IMG/VR virus record: IMGVR_UViG_3300025012_000108
Location: 1 to 54,907 of that record
DNA from: a virus
Length of the DNA stretch: 54,907 nucleotides
Reading direction: 5' to 3' (one strand)
The translations under genes and the position numbers were made by a program. Under the pieces are notes generated by a model. That model ran no database searches, was not told the origin of the DNA, and saw nothing but the letters and a program-made list of their open reading frames with translations. Below, one piece after another: positions 9,522 through 16,376 of the stretch (positions within the stretch are counted from its first letter, which is position 1; each line of letters starts with the position of its first letter).

Positions 9522-9742
9522 AATACCTTGCCCTCCTTCTCGCCCTACTCACCCTCCCCGCTTGCGGCCAGCACCTCGCCGGAACCACCTACCGGGCCAA
9601 TGTCGGCAGACAGGTGACGGAGTTCTGGCAGAGTAACGCGGTGACAACGTGGAACGTGGGGGCTGAGATGAGGTTTGAATCCAACAAATGCGGAGGGTGC
9701 CATGCCGTACTGCCAACAGATAACCGGGAAATGCTCATTTGA
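9518..9742 (+). CDS. Small lipoprotein, outer-spanin candidate
   Basis: It starts with ATGA overlap on the lysozyme stop. Residues 1-16 are a lipoprotein signal with lipobox LPAC; the mature 59 residues include a polar helix and a CGGCH segment. A short lipoprotein right after an endolysin fits the outer-membrane subunit of a two-component spanin. The CxxCH looks like a c-type heme motif, but the same bases carry the ribosome site and start of the next gene, so it is probably not a heme site. Confidence 0.65.
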   Translation: MKYLALLLALLTLPACGQHLAGTTYRANVGRQVTEFWQSNAVTTWNVGAEMRFESNKCGGCHAVLPTDNREMLI

Positions 9743-9881
9743 GGAAGGCTCAGCGCCGTGCGACGAGCGCACATCATCCGGCTGCGCGTGTATTCCACCT
9801 CGGATTCACTGCCCCATTTTGCGGCAGAACGGCCATTGCGGCCAATCAGCAGAGTGCAAGGGGTGCAACCGGCTCAAATAG
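9702..9881 (+). CDS. Cys-rich small protein, 59 aa
   Basis: A frame overlapping the end of the lipoprotein gene by 41 bases, with a strong GGAGGG site six bases before ATG. The product has nine Cys spread over 55 residues, including CAC and CKGC groups, suggesting a zinc- or disulphide-stabilised mini-protein. No signal peptide is seen, so zinc binding in the cytoplasm is more likely than disulphides. Function unknown. Its stop TAG forms part of the AGGAGG site of the next gene. Confidence 0.6.
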   Translation: MPYCQQITGKCSFEEGSAPCDERTSSGCACIPPRIHCPILRQNGHCGQSAECKGCNRLK

Positions 9882-9889
9882 GAGGCGTC

Positions 9890-10063
9890 ATGCGGTCTAT
9901 CGTGGAAGCCATTATCGCCGCTACCAACCTCGTTTGCCTGGTCCGTGAGGAAACAGGCAGTTTGGAACTGAGACGGGCTGCAGAAAACACCCTGCAAAAG
10001 CTGTATACCGCAACGGATAGAATCACTGCAATGAAGGAGGCGCAAGCCAATGGAGAAGGTTAA
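9890..10063 (+). CDS. Small helical protein, 57 aa
   Basis: An AGGAGG site lies five bases before ATG 9890. The product is predicted mostly helical and has charged residues; an N-terminal hydrophobic stretch (residues 3-18) may be amphipathic. No family recognised. It overlaps the start of the DUF1353 gene by 14 bases and carries that gene's ribosome site. Confidence 0.6.
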   Translation: MRSIVEAIIAATNLVCLVREETGSLELRRAAENTLQKLYTATDRITAMKEAQANGEG

Positions 10064-10499
10064 ATACCGCGAAGGATACAAGTACCAGATTGTCGCTGAT
10101 TATTCCATCCAGACAGAGATTTGCCCCCCTGCTGATATTGTCACTTTGTATGCGCGGCTCACGGCAAAAGGTCTGCTCACCCTTCGCGCCGGCTACGCCT
10201 GGGACGGAGCTTCGGGGCCTGCCGTTGACACTCCCGACTTTATCCGGCCCTCATTGGTGCATGACGGATTTTACAACCTCATGCGCGACGGCCTGCTTGA
10301 CCTTGGATGGAGGGAAGAGGCCGACCGGCTGTTGCAACGGCTATTCACCGAAGATGCCAAGAAGGTCAAGCGTCCGTGGGGAACCGGCTGGCTCAAGCAC
10401 CTCGCCCCGATCCGCGCATGGTGGATATACCGCGGGGTGCGGCTGGGCGGGGAAGGGTCGGCGAAGTGGCAAGAACCTGTGATATTGGAGGCACCATGA
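10050..10499 (+). CDS. DUF1353-family phage protein
   Basis: The 149-residue product carries the diagnostic run YAWDGASGP...DTPDFIRPSLVHDGFYNLMR of DUF1353, a small family common in tailed phages, often near lysis or tail genes. The conserved Asp, His and Asp residues suggest a metal or catalytic site, but no activity is established that I know of. Start ATG is preceded by AAGGAGG. The stop overlaps the next ATG (ATGA). Confidence 0.85.
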   Translation: MEKVKYREGYKYQIVADYSIQTEICPPADIVTLYARLTAKGLLTLRAGYAWDGASGPAVDTPDFIRPSLVHDGFYNLMRDGLLDLGWREEADRLLQRLFTEDAKKVKRPWGTGWLKHLAPIRAWWIYRGVRLGGEGSAKWQEPVILEAP

Positions 10500-10687
10500 A
10501 ACGGCGCATAGGCTCCGCCCTCGGCGGGGCGATAGCCACAGCAGCGATACCGGCAGGGATGGGGGTGCTCAATCCAAAGGTGTTGGCTGGCGCGGCTGTT
10601 TTAGGGGCAGTTGGCGGTCTGTTCGGTGTCAACGTTGCGCAGCGGGTGCGCCGGATGTTGCCGCAAAAGAAAACCCCCAACCTGTGA
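10496..10687 (+). CDS. Gly/Ala-rich membrane protein, holin candidate
   Basis: A 63-residue product with basic ends and two hydrophobic Gly/Ala-rich segments (about residues 7-24 and 28-48) that could cross the membrane as a hairpin. It overlaps the DUF1353 stop by four bases and is the last rightward gene before a terminator. Size, two helices and charged C-terminus would fit a class II holin; no homology recognised. Confidence 0.6.
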   Translation: MKRRIGSALGGAIATAAIPAGMGVLNPKVLAGAAVLGAVGGLFGVNVAQRVRRMLPQKKTPNL

Positions 10688-10698
10688 GGAGGGGGGTT
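10672..10698. terminator. Bidirectional terminator
   Basis: AACCCCC (10672-10678) pairs with GGGGGTT (10692-10698), loop of 13 bases. On the plus strand it is followed by CTTG; on the minus strand by a T-rich tract (TTCTTTTG). It lies between converging transcription units and overlaps the stop of the upstream gene, so it probably serves both. Confidence 0.6.
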
Positions 10699-10736
10699 CT
10701 TGCTGCACATTTCGCAGCGGCACTATGGCCGGCAAT

Positions 10737-10823
10737 CTAGGGCGCTTCGCCCCTGTTATCCATGCGCACGCTGATTGCCTTGGCCGGTTCTCCCGCTCTG
10801 CCCTCGTTTTTCGGTCTGTCCAT
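10737..10823 (-). CDS. Tiny hydrophilic protein, 28 aa
   Basis: Leftward frame with AAGGAG six bases before ATG and a convincing promoter 50 bases upstream (10873-10900). The product is charged, with no recognisable motif. A stable GGGCG/CGCCC hairpin covers its last codons. It may be a real micro-gene or the marker of a short regulatory transcript that ends at the 10672 terminator. Confidence 0.4.
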   Translation of the reverse strand: MDRPKNEGRAGEPAKAISVRMDNRGEAP

Positions 10824-10872
10824 GGTGGTTCTCCTTGTCACCGGTTGGCCTGCCTGTTCAAAGAAAGCTAAA

Positions 10873-10900
10873 TACTACCACAACAATTCCGGCTGTCAAG
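10873..10900 (-). promoter_or_regulatory. Leftward sigma70-type promoter
   Basis: Minus-strand TTGACA (10895-10900), 16-base spacer, TAGTAT (10873-10878). It sits in the 106-base gap between genes 10737 and 10930 and would read into the 28-residue frame. The rest of the gap shows nothing else. Confidence 0.6.
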
Positions 10901-10929
10901 TGCCTCCTGTGTGAGCGAGGGGCCGTTTG

Positions 10930-11118
10930 CTAAAGTTCCTTGTATCCGATATCAAGGCCGTTATTCCAAGCCCATTGCTCGGCCTCTTTGTACTTATCAT
11001 CGTCGGTCAAGGCTTCCCGTTCTCCATCCTCATACCCAAGATCGGCTTCAGTGTCGACAACCTCTCTCTTTGTGGAGTGGATGTTTGCACCCGACTTGCA
11101 CCAGAACTCTACCTTCAT
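10930..11118 (-). CDS. Small acidic conserved phage protein (DUF7167-like)
   Basis: A 62-residue product opening with KVEFWCKSGANIHS and ending DIGYKEL. From memory this matches a small conserved phage family (DUF7167), with residues that may place a metal near Cys7 and His14. Strong AAGGAGGG site before ATG. Last gene of the leftward block. Function unknown. Confidence 0.7.
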   Translation of the reverse strand: MKVEFWCKSGANIHSTKREVVDTEADLGYEDGEREALTDDDKYKEAEQWAWNNGLDIGYKEL

Positions 11119-11171
11119 ACTCCCTCCTTCCTGTTGTGCGCCCCTACCGTAGAAGGGGCGCGGGTGAATGG

Positions 11172-11468
11172 TTAGTGGTCCACATCATCCTCGTAAAGAC
11201 AGCGGGGGATTTCATCACCGATGGTATCCGGCACCCTGCCGCCCCCCGCTTCCCGTTGGAACTCCATCACGCGTGCGCGTAGAAGGTGGATGCTCTGGAT
11301 GTGCTCTTTGTTTGCCCCAAGTTTCACGCACTCGTTGGCGTAGGCCAGCAAGGCGGCAGGCACAGCGGCGTCTTTAGCGCAGAACAGAAGCGCGTCGGCT
11401 TCGGTGTACCTCTTGCCGTTTACCGGGTTCACTGCCTGAATCTGAAACTTGCGGTCAATGTTTGTCAT
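11172..11468 (-). CDS. Conserved phage protein, 98 aa
   Basis: The N-terminal part (RKFQIQAVNPVNGKRYTEADA, about residues 6-26) and the following helix LAYANECVKLGA recur, as I recall, in small accessory proteins of many phages of Gram-negatives. One Cys in FCAKD and one near the C-terminus. GAGAAAAGGGA site before ATG. Function unknown. Confidence 0.65.
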   Translation of the reverse strand: MTNIDRKFQIQAVNPVNGKRYTEADALLFCAKDAAVPAALLAYANECVKLGANKEHIQSIHLLRARVMEFQREAGGGRVPDTIGDEIPRCLYEDDVDH

Positions 11469-11508
11469 TCCCTTTTCTCCCTCTGTAATGGCTTACGCCG
11501 TGATAGTG

Positions 11509-12087
11509 CTACTCCTTGACCTTGAGCCGCTTGCCGCAGCCGTGGCAGAACTTCACCCCGTTTTCTTCGGGGCCACCGCTGATGAACGTCCACGATGTCC
11601 CGCACGAACTGTCCCACCTGTCCTCATGGTCGTAGGTCCACTCGCACACCCGTTCCCCCTCTCCTATGTTGGGAGGGGAGGGAATAAGGGCAAGGATGGC
11701 ATTGGCCGCGCGGATCACGTCCTTGCTCAACTGGTAGCACTCCTCAACATCGCATTCAACGTCATTGTTCTGGTAGGCTTCGCACATCTCTATGATAGCG
11801 TGAATCTTGTCACTCACGCCCGACGCCTCATTTCCCAAAGGCGCAGCACGCAAGGCGCGGATTCTTGCGGTAGATGCGTCCAATTTTTTGACTACGAGGC
11901 TGTCAGGGTGCTGTCCTATGGTCTCCATGTCGTTTTGCTGGATCGCAAGGTTTTTCATACATTCCGCTGCATCATTTGCCACGGATTGAGCAAATAGCAA
12001 TGCGCTGGTATATGTAACGGTCTTGCGCTCTTCACCGGGCCACTCAAAAAACCTCTCTGCCCTTTCCTTGATCTGGTCAAACGTCAT
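11509..12087 (-). CDS. Accessory protein with C-terminal Zn-ribbon, 192 aa
   Basis: The first 140 residues are helical and acidic. The last 45 contain Cys-x-Trp...Cys-Gly...Phe-Cys-x-x-Cys-Gly-Lys, a zinc-ribbon knuckle seen at the end of many phage accessory proteins. GGAGGAATAG site before ATG. No specific function can be assigned. Confidence 0.65.
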   Translation of the reverse strand: MTFDQIKERAERFFEWPGEERKTVTYTSALLFAQSVANDAAECMKNLAIQQNDMETIGQHPDSLVVKKLDASTARIRALRAAPLGNEASGVSDKIHAIIEMCEAYQNNDVECDVEECYQLSKDVIRAANAILALIPSPPNIGEGERVCEWTYDHEDRWDSSCGTSWTFISGGPEENGVKFCHGCGKRLKVKE

Positions 12088-12090
12088 TGT

Positions 12091-12474
12091 CTATTCCTCC
12101 GTAGTGGCTACCTTTCGGCCATCCTTCAGCGCAGTAGCATGACCCCTGTACGTTGCCGCCATGTGCTCGTAGTGGTCTTGTAAAGCCCGTAACGCCTGGG
12201 CCAACGTACTGCGCGTGGCCTCGGACAACCAGGGAGTCTTTTTCCCGAAGCCGGAGCTTTTCACCTCGTACTCAATCTCGGAATCCTTGATGCGCTTCCT
12301 TTTGACGACCTGCAGGGTGGACAGTCTATTAAAGCCGCTGGACTGAATGCCGGTGGCGCGAAAATAGGTCGAGTCCTTGAACAGATTTCTGTGGATTGTC
12401 CACTCATAGCCGGGCATGATTTTCACCAGTTCATCCCTGAAGGCTGTAGGGTCCATCGACGGCTTCATTTTCAT
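12091..12474 (-). CDS. Hypothetical protein, 127 aa
   Basis: The start at 12474 is chosen because CGGAGGCCCC lies just upstream and ATGA overlaps the stop of the gene before it; a longer frame to 12642 has no site. The product is basic, alpha/beta in look, with a Gly-Lys-Lys turn (GFGKKTPW). No family recognised. Confidence 0.65.
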   Translation of the reverse strand: MKMKPSMDPTAFRDELVKIMPGYEWTIHRNLFKDSTYFRATGIQSSGFNRLSTLQVVKRKRIKDSEIEYEVKSSGFGKKTPWLSEATRSTLAQALRALQDHYEHMAATYRGHATALKDGRKVATTEE

Positions 12475-12704
12475 TTCGGGGCCTCCGTAGGGGTACAGCG
12501 AACACGATGGATAATCGGGCCTGAGCCATATTTCGACGCCTCCCCGCCGCACACTTGGCAACGAGTGGCAATCTTGTCGGCTGCGGATTTCTCGGGAGGG
12601 CAGCGAGGGCACTTGCCTCTTGGATGCCAGCCGCACCAGCAAAGGTTCACCGCACCAAGCCGTGAAAGAGCGTCCATGTGGTCGCGCTGATCACTGTTGA
12701 ACAT
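12471..12704 (-). CDS. Zn-binding small protein, 77 aa
   Basis: Start 12704 follows CGGAGGCCCC. The product has paired Cys groups CWCGWH...CPRC and CQVCGG, enough for one or two zinc sites. Its 3' end encodes TEAP and the same bases form the ribosome site of the next gene. It overlaps the preceding gene by 14 bases. Function unknown. Confidence 0.65.
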   Translation of the reverse strand: MFNSDQRDHMDALSRLGAVNLCWCGWHPRGKCPRCPPEKSAADKIATRCQVCGGEASKYGSGPIIHRVRCTPTEAPK

Positions 12705-13677
12705 CTGGGGCCTCCGTAGCAGGGTGAAGGGCGTCTTCTTCCAGCGGCCAGTATCCGATCTGGTCCATCTGCCAGTAAGCGGCATGTTCCATGCGACCCT
12801 CGAAGCCGTATTCCGCCGACTCATGGTAGCACTCGTAAAGGTAGGTGCCATCCTCAATATCTGCGGCGTCCTCTTGTAACTGCTCTTCCATTTCCTCAAT
12901 AGCCCCGCTGGTCGCATGGCCGTTGACGCCGTAGATAAACGGCGGGCAGTCCTTGATGAAACATGCCTCTATCAACAACCCTTTGCGTTGCGAAGGTCTG
13001 GGGGTAAGCTCTGGGGGTGTGGGGGTAGCAGGGTGAAGGGCGGCACGGGCGGTTTCCCATCCGTGGGCGTCCCTCTCCGTGCTGTTGAAAAGTAATCGCC
13101 AGTGATCGTCTCTGGTGCTGTGACTCCACTCGTTTTCATCCGCGTATATCTTCAAGGCTTTCCTATGCCGGTCCCTCTCCCCCGTCATCTGGAGAAGTTC
13201 TTTTCCTATGGTAGCCCGGCAGCGTTCGGATGATTCAAGGAGCATCTCGGCTTTCTTCTGGAGCCTGGTTGCTTCGGCTAGCTCGGACTCAAGGGCGGCG
13301 ATCCTCTTACACCCTTCCCGCCAATCGCCCTGTATGGCGTCCCTTGCAGCCTCGGCCATTGTCACATCCTCTTTGGCACCCTGCAACTCCGCATAGATGG
13401 CGTCATGGGCGGATTGCCATGTGTCGCGCTCTGATTCGGCTTTCTCCTTGAGGCCCATTTCTACGCCGACCAGATTGTACAGCGTGTCTCTTGCCCCCTC
13501 TACGATAGAGAGTTGAGAGCGGAGGGCGGTGATCTCGGCGTAAAGAGGGCCACATGCCTCACAAGCGGCCATGTTTGACAAACCAGGGAACCTTGACTTG
13601 CATTGTGTACACCAGTCCTCATCGGCATCAAAGGTTAGCACACTGGTACTTCCACATTTAGGGCATACTCGTCTCAT
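12691..13677 (-). CDS. Zn-ribbon plus coiled-coil accessory protein, 328 aa
   Basis: Start 13677 is preferred over an upstream GTG/ATG because AAGGGGG precedes it. Residues 1-45 hold CPKCG...CTQC and CEACG, a zinc ribbon. Residues about 50-185 are a long coiled coil. The C-terminal 90 residues are a separate acidic aromatic domain. An 18-base sequence at 12716 recurs at 13025 and encodes ALHPAT both times, so the gene looks like a fusion of two smaller genes joined through a shared 3' linker. Confidence 0.65.
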   Translation of the reverse strand: MRRVCPKCGSTSVLTFDADEDWCTQCKSRFPGLSNMAACEACGPLYAEITALRSQLSIVEGARDTLYNLVGVEMGLKEKAESERDTWQSAHDAIYAELQGAKEDVTMAEAARDAIQGDWREGCKRIAALESELAEATRLQKKAEMLLESSERCRATIGKELLQMTGERDRHRKALKIYADENEWSHSTRDDHWRLLFNSTERDAHGWETARAALHPATPTPPELTPRPSQRKGLLIEACFIKDCPPFIYGVNGHATSGAIEEMEEQLQEDAADIEDGTYLYECYHESAEYGFEGRMEHAAYWQMDQIGYWPLEEDALHPATEAPDVQQ

Positions 13678-13800
13678 ACTCAACCCCCTTAAAATCATTC
13701 GTTTCTCCCCTCCCCGCAGTCACCTACTGCACAGGATGGGACACGCTGTGACTGGCTGCACTGCCTCCGTGGTTGTGACAAGGACAATCACTCAGTTTCA
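13678..13800 (-). repeat. Dispersed element, copy H (leftward)
   Basis: This 123-base gap reads on the minus strand as CAGCGTGTCCCATCC...GTGACTGCGG...GAGAAACGAATGATTTTAAG and lines up by eye with the element at 18563-18668. It lies directly upstream of the 13677 start, in the same orientation as that gene. No other gene is seen in the gap. Confidence 0.5.
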
Positions 13801-14166
13801 CTACCGGTAATGCGTGAACGCGCAACGCCGGCATGGGCGGTCAAGGCCAAGTTGGTCAACCATCATCTTGCGCACGGCCTTAGCGGAAGGGTTTTTGCCC
13901 TGGCTTTTGAACTCTCCAATGCGCCCATAATTGCCACTCTTCTGCAGGATATGGCCCACGTACACGTATTCGCCATTCATGCCGTCACAAATGATGCAGA
14001 GGCCGTTGTGGTGCTGGATGCCTTTGAATGCGCTGTCGTGGTAATCGTCCAACAGATCCTCCACCTCTTCCTCTGTCAACCCCTTCGCGGCCATTAGTTC
14101 TTTGTGAAACTCGTTGTAGCCAAACTTCGCCCCGATGATTTCATAGTGATTCTGCTGAACGCTCAT
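13801..14166 (-). CDS. Conserved phage protein with C-terminal CxxC, 121 aa
   Basis: Start 14166 follows AAGGAGGGGAG. The protein opens YEIIGAKFGYNEFH, has a central acidic helix and a His/Cys pair (HHNGLCIICDG), and ends with CRRCAF. The Cys pairs suggest zinc binding. Similar proteins occur in phages of Proteobacteria as far as I recall; function unknown. Confidence 0.65.
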   Translation of the reverse strand: MSVQQNHYEIIGAKFGYNEFHKELMAAKGLTEEEVEDLLDDYHDSAFKGIQHHNGLCIICDGMNGEYVYVGHILQKSGNYGRIGEFKSQGKNPSAKAVRKMMVDQLGLDRPCRRCAFTHYR

Positions 14167-14329
14167 TACTCCCCTCCTTGACATATTCACCAGTATACGG
14201 ATTGAACCCGCGACGGCAGCGGGCACAAGTTACAACCTGAGGAACGGCCTTGGCTGTGACCGTCATGTAAAAGGTATCGCACCCGCAAGGGCAGGGCTTC
14301 AGCCCTTCGGCGGTTAGTGGCTTGTTCAT
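14141..14329 (-). CDS. Lar-like Zn-ribbon protein, 62 aa
   Basis: Start 14329 follows GGGGGAAG. The product has KPCPCGCD...CARC, the two-knuckle zinc ribbon of the Lar restriction-alleviation superfamily, with a Lar-like length. Lar proteins can blunt type I restriction, but many phage proteins with this fold have unknown roles, so the fold is better supported than the function. Confidence 0.6.
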   Translation of the reverse strand: MNKPLTAEGLKPCPCGCDTFYMTVTAKAVPQVVTCARCRRGFNPYTGEYVKEGSNERSAESL

Positions 14330-14349
14330 CTCACTTCCCCCTTTTGATT

Positions 14350-14550
14350 TTATGCCCTGCCTTGATATGTGACAGCTACTATCAGCACCACGAACAGAAG
14401 CCAAAGCACCGGCCAAAATATAACCGTTAGTGCCACTTCTCCCGCGGTTGTCGGCTCAAGATGGACTGACGATGGTGGTGTATAGTTGCCCCATGCCGTG
14501 AGAACTCCTAACACCAAATATGCAGCCGCTGCAAACCACAGGAATATCAT
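14350..14550 (-). CDS. Two-helix membrane protein, 66 aa
   Basis: Two clear hydrophobic segments (about residues 2-20 and 40-60) with a Pro-rich polar loop. AAGGAG five bases before ATG 14550. It overlaps the stop of the HNH gene by one base. Function unknown. Confidence 0.6.
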   Translation of the reverse strand: MIFLWFAAAAYLVLGVLTAWGNYTPPSSVHLEPTTAGEVALTVIFWPVLWLLFVVLIVAVTYQGRA

Positions 14551-15137
14551 CACCACTCCTTGAATTTATGCCCACTTTCTAACCACATGCGGTTAAGGTT
14601 GTGAATGGTAGCCTCTACGTCCACCGCATAGTACTTCCAGAACCCCCACCCCGATATTTTACCCTCGCCGTGGTAGCTCCCCATTTTGCCGGAATATCCG
14701 CCTAGCCGATGATGGAAAATGCACAAAGGTGCGGCCCTATAATCGCTTGCAGTAGTGCCCTTTCCCCCGTGCTTGCGCTTGTTCTGGTGGTGGGCTTGAG
14801 CTTCCACGTTGCATCCTGGAACAAGACAGGGAAGGGTGCGAATCCAAGCTAGATACTTTTCGTCGCGCTCCGGCAAATCCTTCTCCTGCGCCACTGTCTC
14901 CACCCTCCCCACGTTGTGAGAAATGAGTTCTAGGGTTTGCTTCCCTCTCTCTGACTTGGAGGGGGTATGCTGTCTTTTGCATTTTGCACGGCAGTAGCCA
15001 GAATTGTACCGTTCAGCAAATTGGTCTGGTGTCTCCGCGCAATGCTGATTTTTAGTTATTTCCTTGCCGCATTTGTCATAGAGGCAGTGTTTAGGGGGAA
15101 GGGCGGTCATGTCAGTATGACGCCATGCCGAATACAT
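14550..15137 (-). CDS. HNH-type nuclease-like protein, 195 aa
   Basis: The N-terminal half has Cys pairs (CLYDKCG, CRAKC) fit for zinc. The C-terminal half has CLVPGC...AHHQNK...DYRAAPLC..HH, which resembles HNH endonucleases of the DUF968/YbcO kind used in phage recombination or Holliday-junction processing. Start 15137 has AAAAGG upstream and overlaps the preceding gene by 26 bases; ATG 15110, one base after that gene's stop, is the alternative. It probably cuts DNA with a metal; the substrate is unknown. Confidence 0.65.
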   Translation of the reverse strand: MYSAWRHTDMTALPPKHCLYDKCGKEITKNQHCAETPDQFAERYNSGYCRAKCKRQHTPSKSERGKQTLELISHNVGRVETVAQEKDLPERDEKYLAWIRTLPCLVPGCNVEAQAHHQNKRKHGGKGTTASDYRAAPLCIFHHRLGGYSGKMGSYHGEGKISGWGFWKYYAVDVEATIHNLNRMWLESGHKFKEW

Positions 15138-15363
15138 ACCTTTTCACCGGTGGCTCACTCACCCTCCACAGGCTGACTTGGTGGGTGTAGTACTTCCTTG
15201 CCTTCATGTGGTTGCTGTGATAGGTGCCGTTCCATACGGTTGAATTCGTCCGTTCATGTTGGGCAATCCTAGATTTAGGGTTTTTCGTCATCCCAACATA
15301 AAACAAGTCGTGTGTGGAGTTCTGGAACAAGCCGTAAATGTATACTGTATTGAGTGTTGTCAA
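15112..15363 (-). CDS. Short GIY-YIG nuclease-like protein with TTG start
   Basis: An 83-residue product with YIYGLF...LFYVGMTKNP..RIAQHE, the N-terminal core of the GIY-YIG nuclease fold including the conserved Arg. The TTG start overlaps the stop of the XRE gene (TTGA) and has AAGGAGG seven bases upstream, so translation is coupled. It is shorter than usual: the region that normally carries the catalytic Glu and later helices is reduced, so it may be inactive. This is one of three DNA-binding protein + GIY-YIG pairs here (also 20155 and 39532). Confidence 0.7.
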   Translation of the reverse strand: MTTLNTVYIYGLFQNSTHDLFYVGMTKNPKSRIAQHERTNSTVWNGTYHSNHMKARKYYTHQVSLWRVSEPPVKRYVFGMASY

Positions 15364-15575
15364 ACCAGTGCCTCCTTCTTTGCAATAATAAGTTCTTCCG
15401 GTTGCACCCCCAGAACCACCGCCGCCTGGTTAATGTGTTTCAACTTCGGCTCAATAGTTCCCTGCTCCCAACCCGCAACGGTGGGGCGGCTGACCTCCAG
15501 CTCTTTAGCCAACTCAAGCTGAGACAGCCCCTTGGTCACCCGCAACCCCGTAAACTTCACCCTGTCAAATTCCAT
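15360..15575 (-). CDS. XRE-family HTH regulator, 71 aa
   Basis: A single helix-turn-helix domain of the Cro/CI type: LRVTKGLSQLELAKELEVS..TVAGWEQG (about residues 11-38) then INQAAVVLGV. It is Cro-sized, with no cleavable CI-like C-terminal domain. GGGAGG before ATG. It is the first gene of the leftward block and faces the early rightward block across a divergent promoter region, so it probably controls one or both promoters. Confidence 0.88.
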   Translation of the reverse strand: MEFDRVKFTGLRVTKGLSQLELAKELEVSRPTVAGWEQGTIEPKLKHINQAAVVLGVQPEELIIAKKEALV

Positions 15576-15605
15576 GCGTCCTCCCTTATAACGATCGATG
15601 GCGCA

Positions 15606-15634
15606 AATGTATCACACCGATTGCCGCATGTCCA
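15606..15634 (-). promoter_or_regulatory. Leftward promoter of the XRE operon
   Basis: Minus-strand TGGACA (15629-15634), 17-base spacer, TACATT (15606-15611) with TGA just before it, an extended -10. It would drive the XRE + GIY-YIG pair and the leftward block. Confidence 0.55.
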
Positions 15635-15651
15635 GAAAAATTACATGTTGC
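15623..15651. promoter_or_regulatory. Candidate operator, imperfect inverted repeat
   Basis: GCCGCATGT (15623-15631) and ACATGTTGC (15643-15651) match as an inverted repeat at seven of nine positions. It covers the -35 box of the leftward promoter and lies just upstream of the rightward promoter, where a Cro/CI-like protein would act. Confidence 0.4.
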
Positions 15652-15662
15652 GAAAAGAACGC

Positions 15663-15691
15663 TTGACAGCCCCGCGCCGCATATTTATACT
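15663..15691 (+). promoter_or_regulatory. Strong rightward early promoter
   Basis: TTGACA (15663-15668), exactly 17 bases, TATACT (15686-15691). It reads into the early block starting at 15731. Very close to the sigma70 consensus. Confidence 0.85.
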
Positions 15692-15730
15692 GAGCCCTAC
15701 TCACAACACAGATACAGGAGGGGGGAGAGG

Positions 15731-15983
15731 ATGGAGACGTACAAATATTGCATTATTCACCATGAGGGGGAAGACGTTGAACCTGTTCCTTTCCGTGTGG
15801 GACGGTGACGACGGGGAGTACCTGGCCGAAGATGCGGCAACGGATTATCACAGCAACCACGACGGATGGGAAGCTTCTTGGCCTGTCCAGTTCGCCATCT
15901 TCACGGATGACGGGAAGCTGATTGGCAAGTACGAAGTTGACCGCGACTATGACCCTGTGTTTTCGGCAGGAGAGATCAAGTAA
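15731..15983 (+). CDS. Small early protein, reading frame broken by a +1 shift
   Basis: ATG 15731 has an excellent AGGAGGGGGGAGAGG site, but its frame stops after 25 codons. A second frame, with no ribosome site, continues to 15983 with EYLAEDAATDYHSNHDGWE and FTDDGKLIG, which looks like a typical small phage protein. Moving forward one base around 15796-15800 joins them into one protein of about 83 residues. Either one base has been inserted (mutation or sequencing error) or there is true +1 frameshifting; the first is more likely. It is the first gene after the early promoter. Confidence 0.55.
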
Positions 15984-15995
15984 GGAGCCTACCCC

Positions 15996-16250
15996 ATGGG
16001 ACGAATGAAAGAACAGACAATCAAGGATGTGCCAAAGTGCCGAACAGAGCCAACGCCTAGCTACTCCCACGTTGGCGAGTTCAAATTAAAACGTGTAAGC
16101 CTGGGGCTCATTGGTATCCAGCACGTTTCCGGGGAGTGGGGACTTTTCAACCGTCCGGTGTTTGAGCGGGATGTGTGCCCTTGGGACTCTTTGCCTGACA
16201 CTGAAAACGTGGAAGAGAAAGTGAGGGAGTTTTACGGGCGGAATTTCTAA
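15996..16250 (+). CDS. Hypothetical early protein, 84 aa
   Basis: AAGGAG site, ten bases before ATG. The product is soluble with two Cys and no motif I recognise; the middle (SLGLIGIQHVSGEWGLFNRP) looks like beta strands. Second gene of the early operon. Confidence 0.6.
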   Translation: MGRMKEQTIKDVPKCRTEPTPSYSHVGEFKLKRVSLGLIGIQHVSGEWGLFNRPVFERDVCPWDSLPDTENVEEKVREFYGRNF

Positions 16251-16340
16251 ACCTTTAGGGGAGACGCCGCACCCGCCGCGCCACTACCTAGCACGTTTCA
16301 CGCTGCATCACCTTCACCCGCTTTACTCACTAACGTAGCA
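16251..16340 (-). repeat. Dispersed element, copy D
   Basis: This falls in the 126-base gap before 16377. Read on the minus strand, GTAGTGAGTAAAGCGG, GTGAAGGTGATGCAGCGTGA and TAGGTAGTGGCGCGGCGGGTG follow the same order as in the element at 32415-32520. The remaining bases of the gap hold the AGGAGGG site of the next gene. Confidence 0.45.
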
Positions 16341-16376
16341 CGGACAGGCACTATAAAACCACAGGAGGGACCACAG

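Noticed and set aside
9689-9704. CxxCH heme-binding motif in the 9518 lipoprotein
   Set aside because: The bases for CGGCH are also the GGAGGG ribosome site and ATG of the next gene, which explains the motif without heme. The protein is also too short after the motif for a cytochrome fold.
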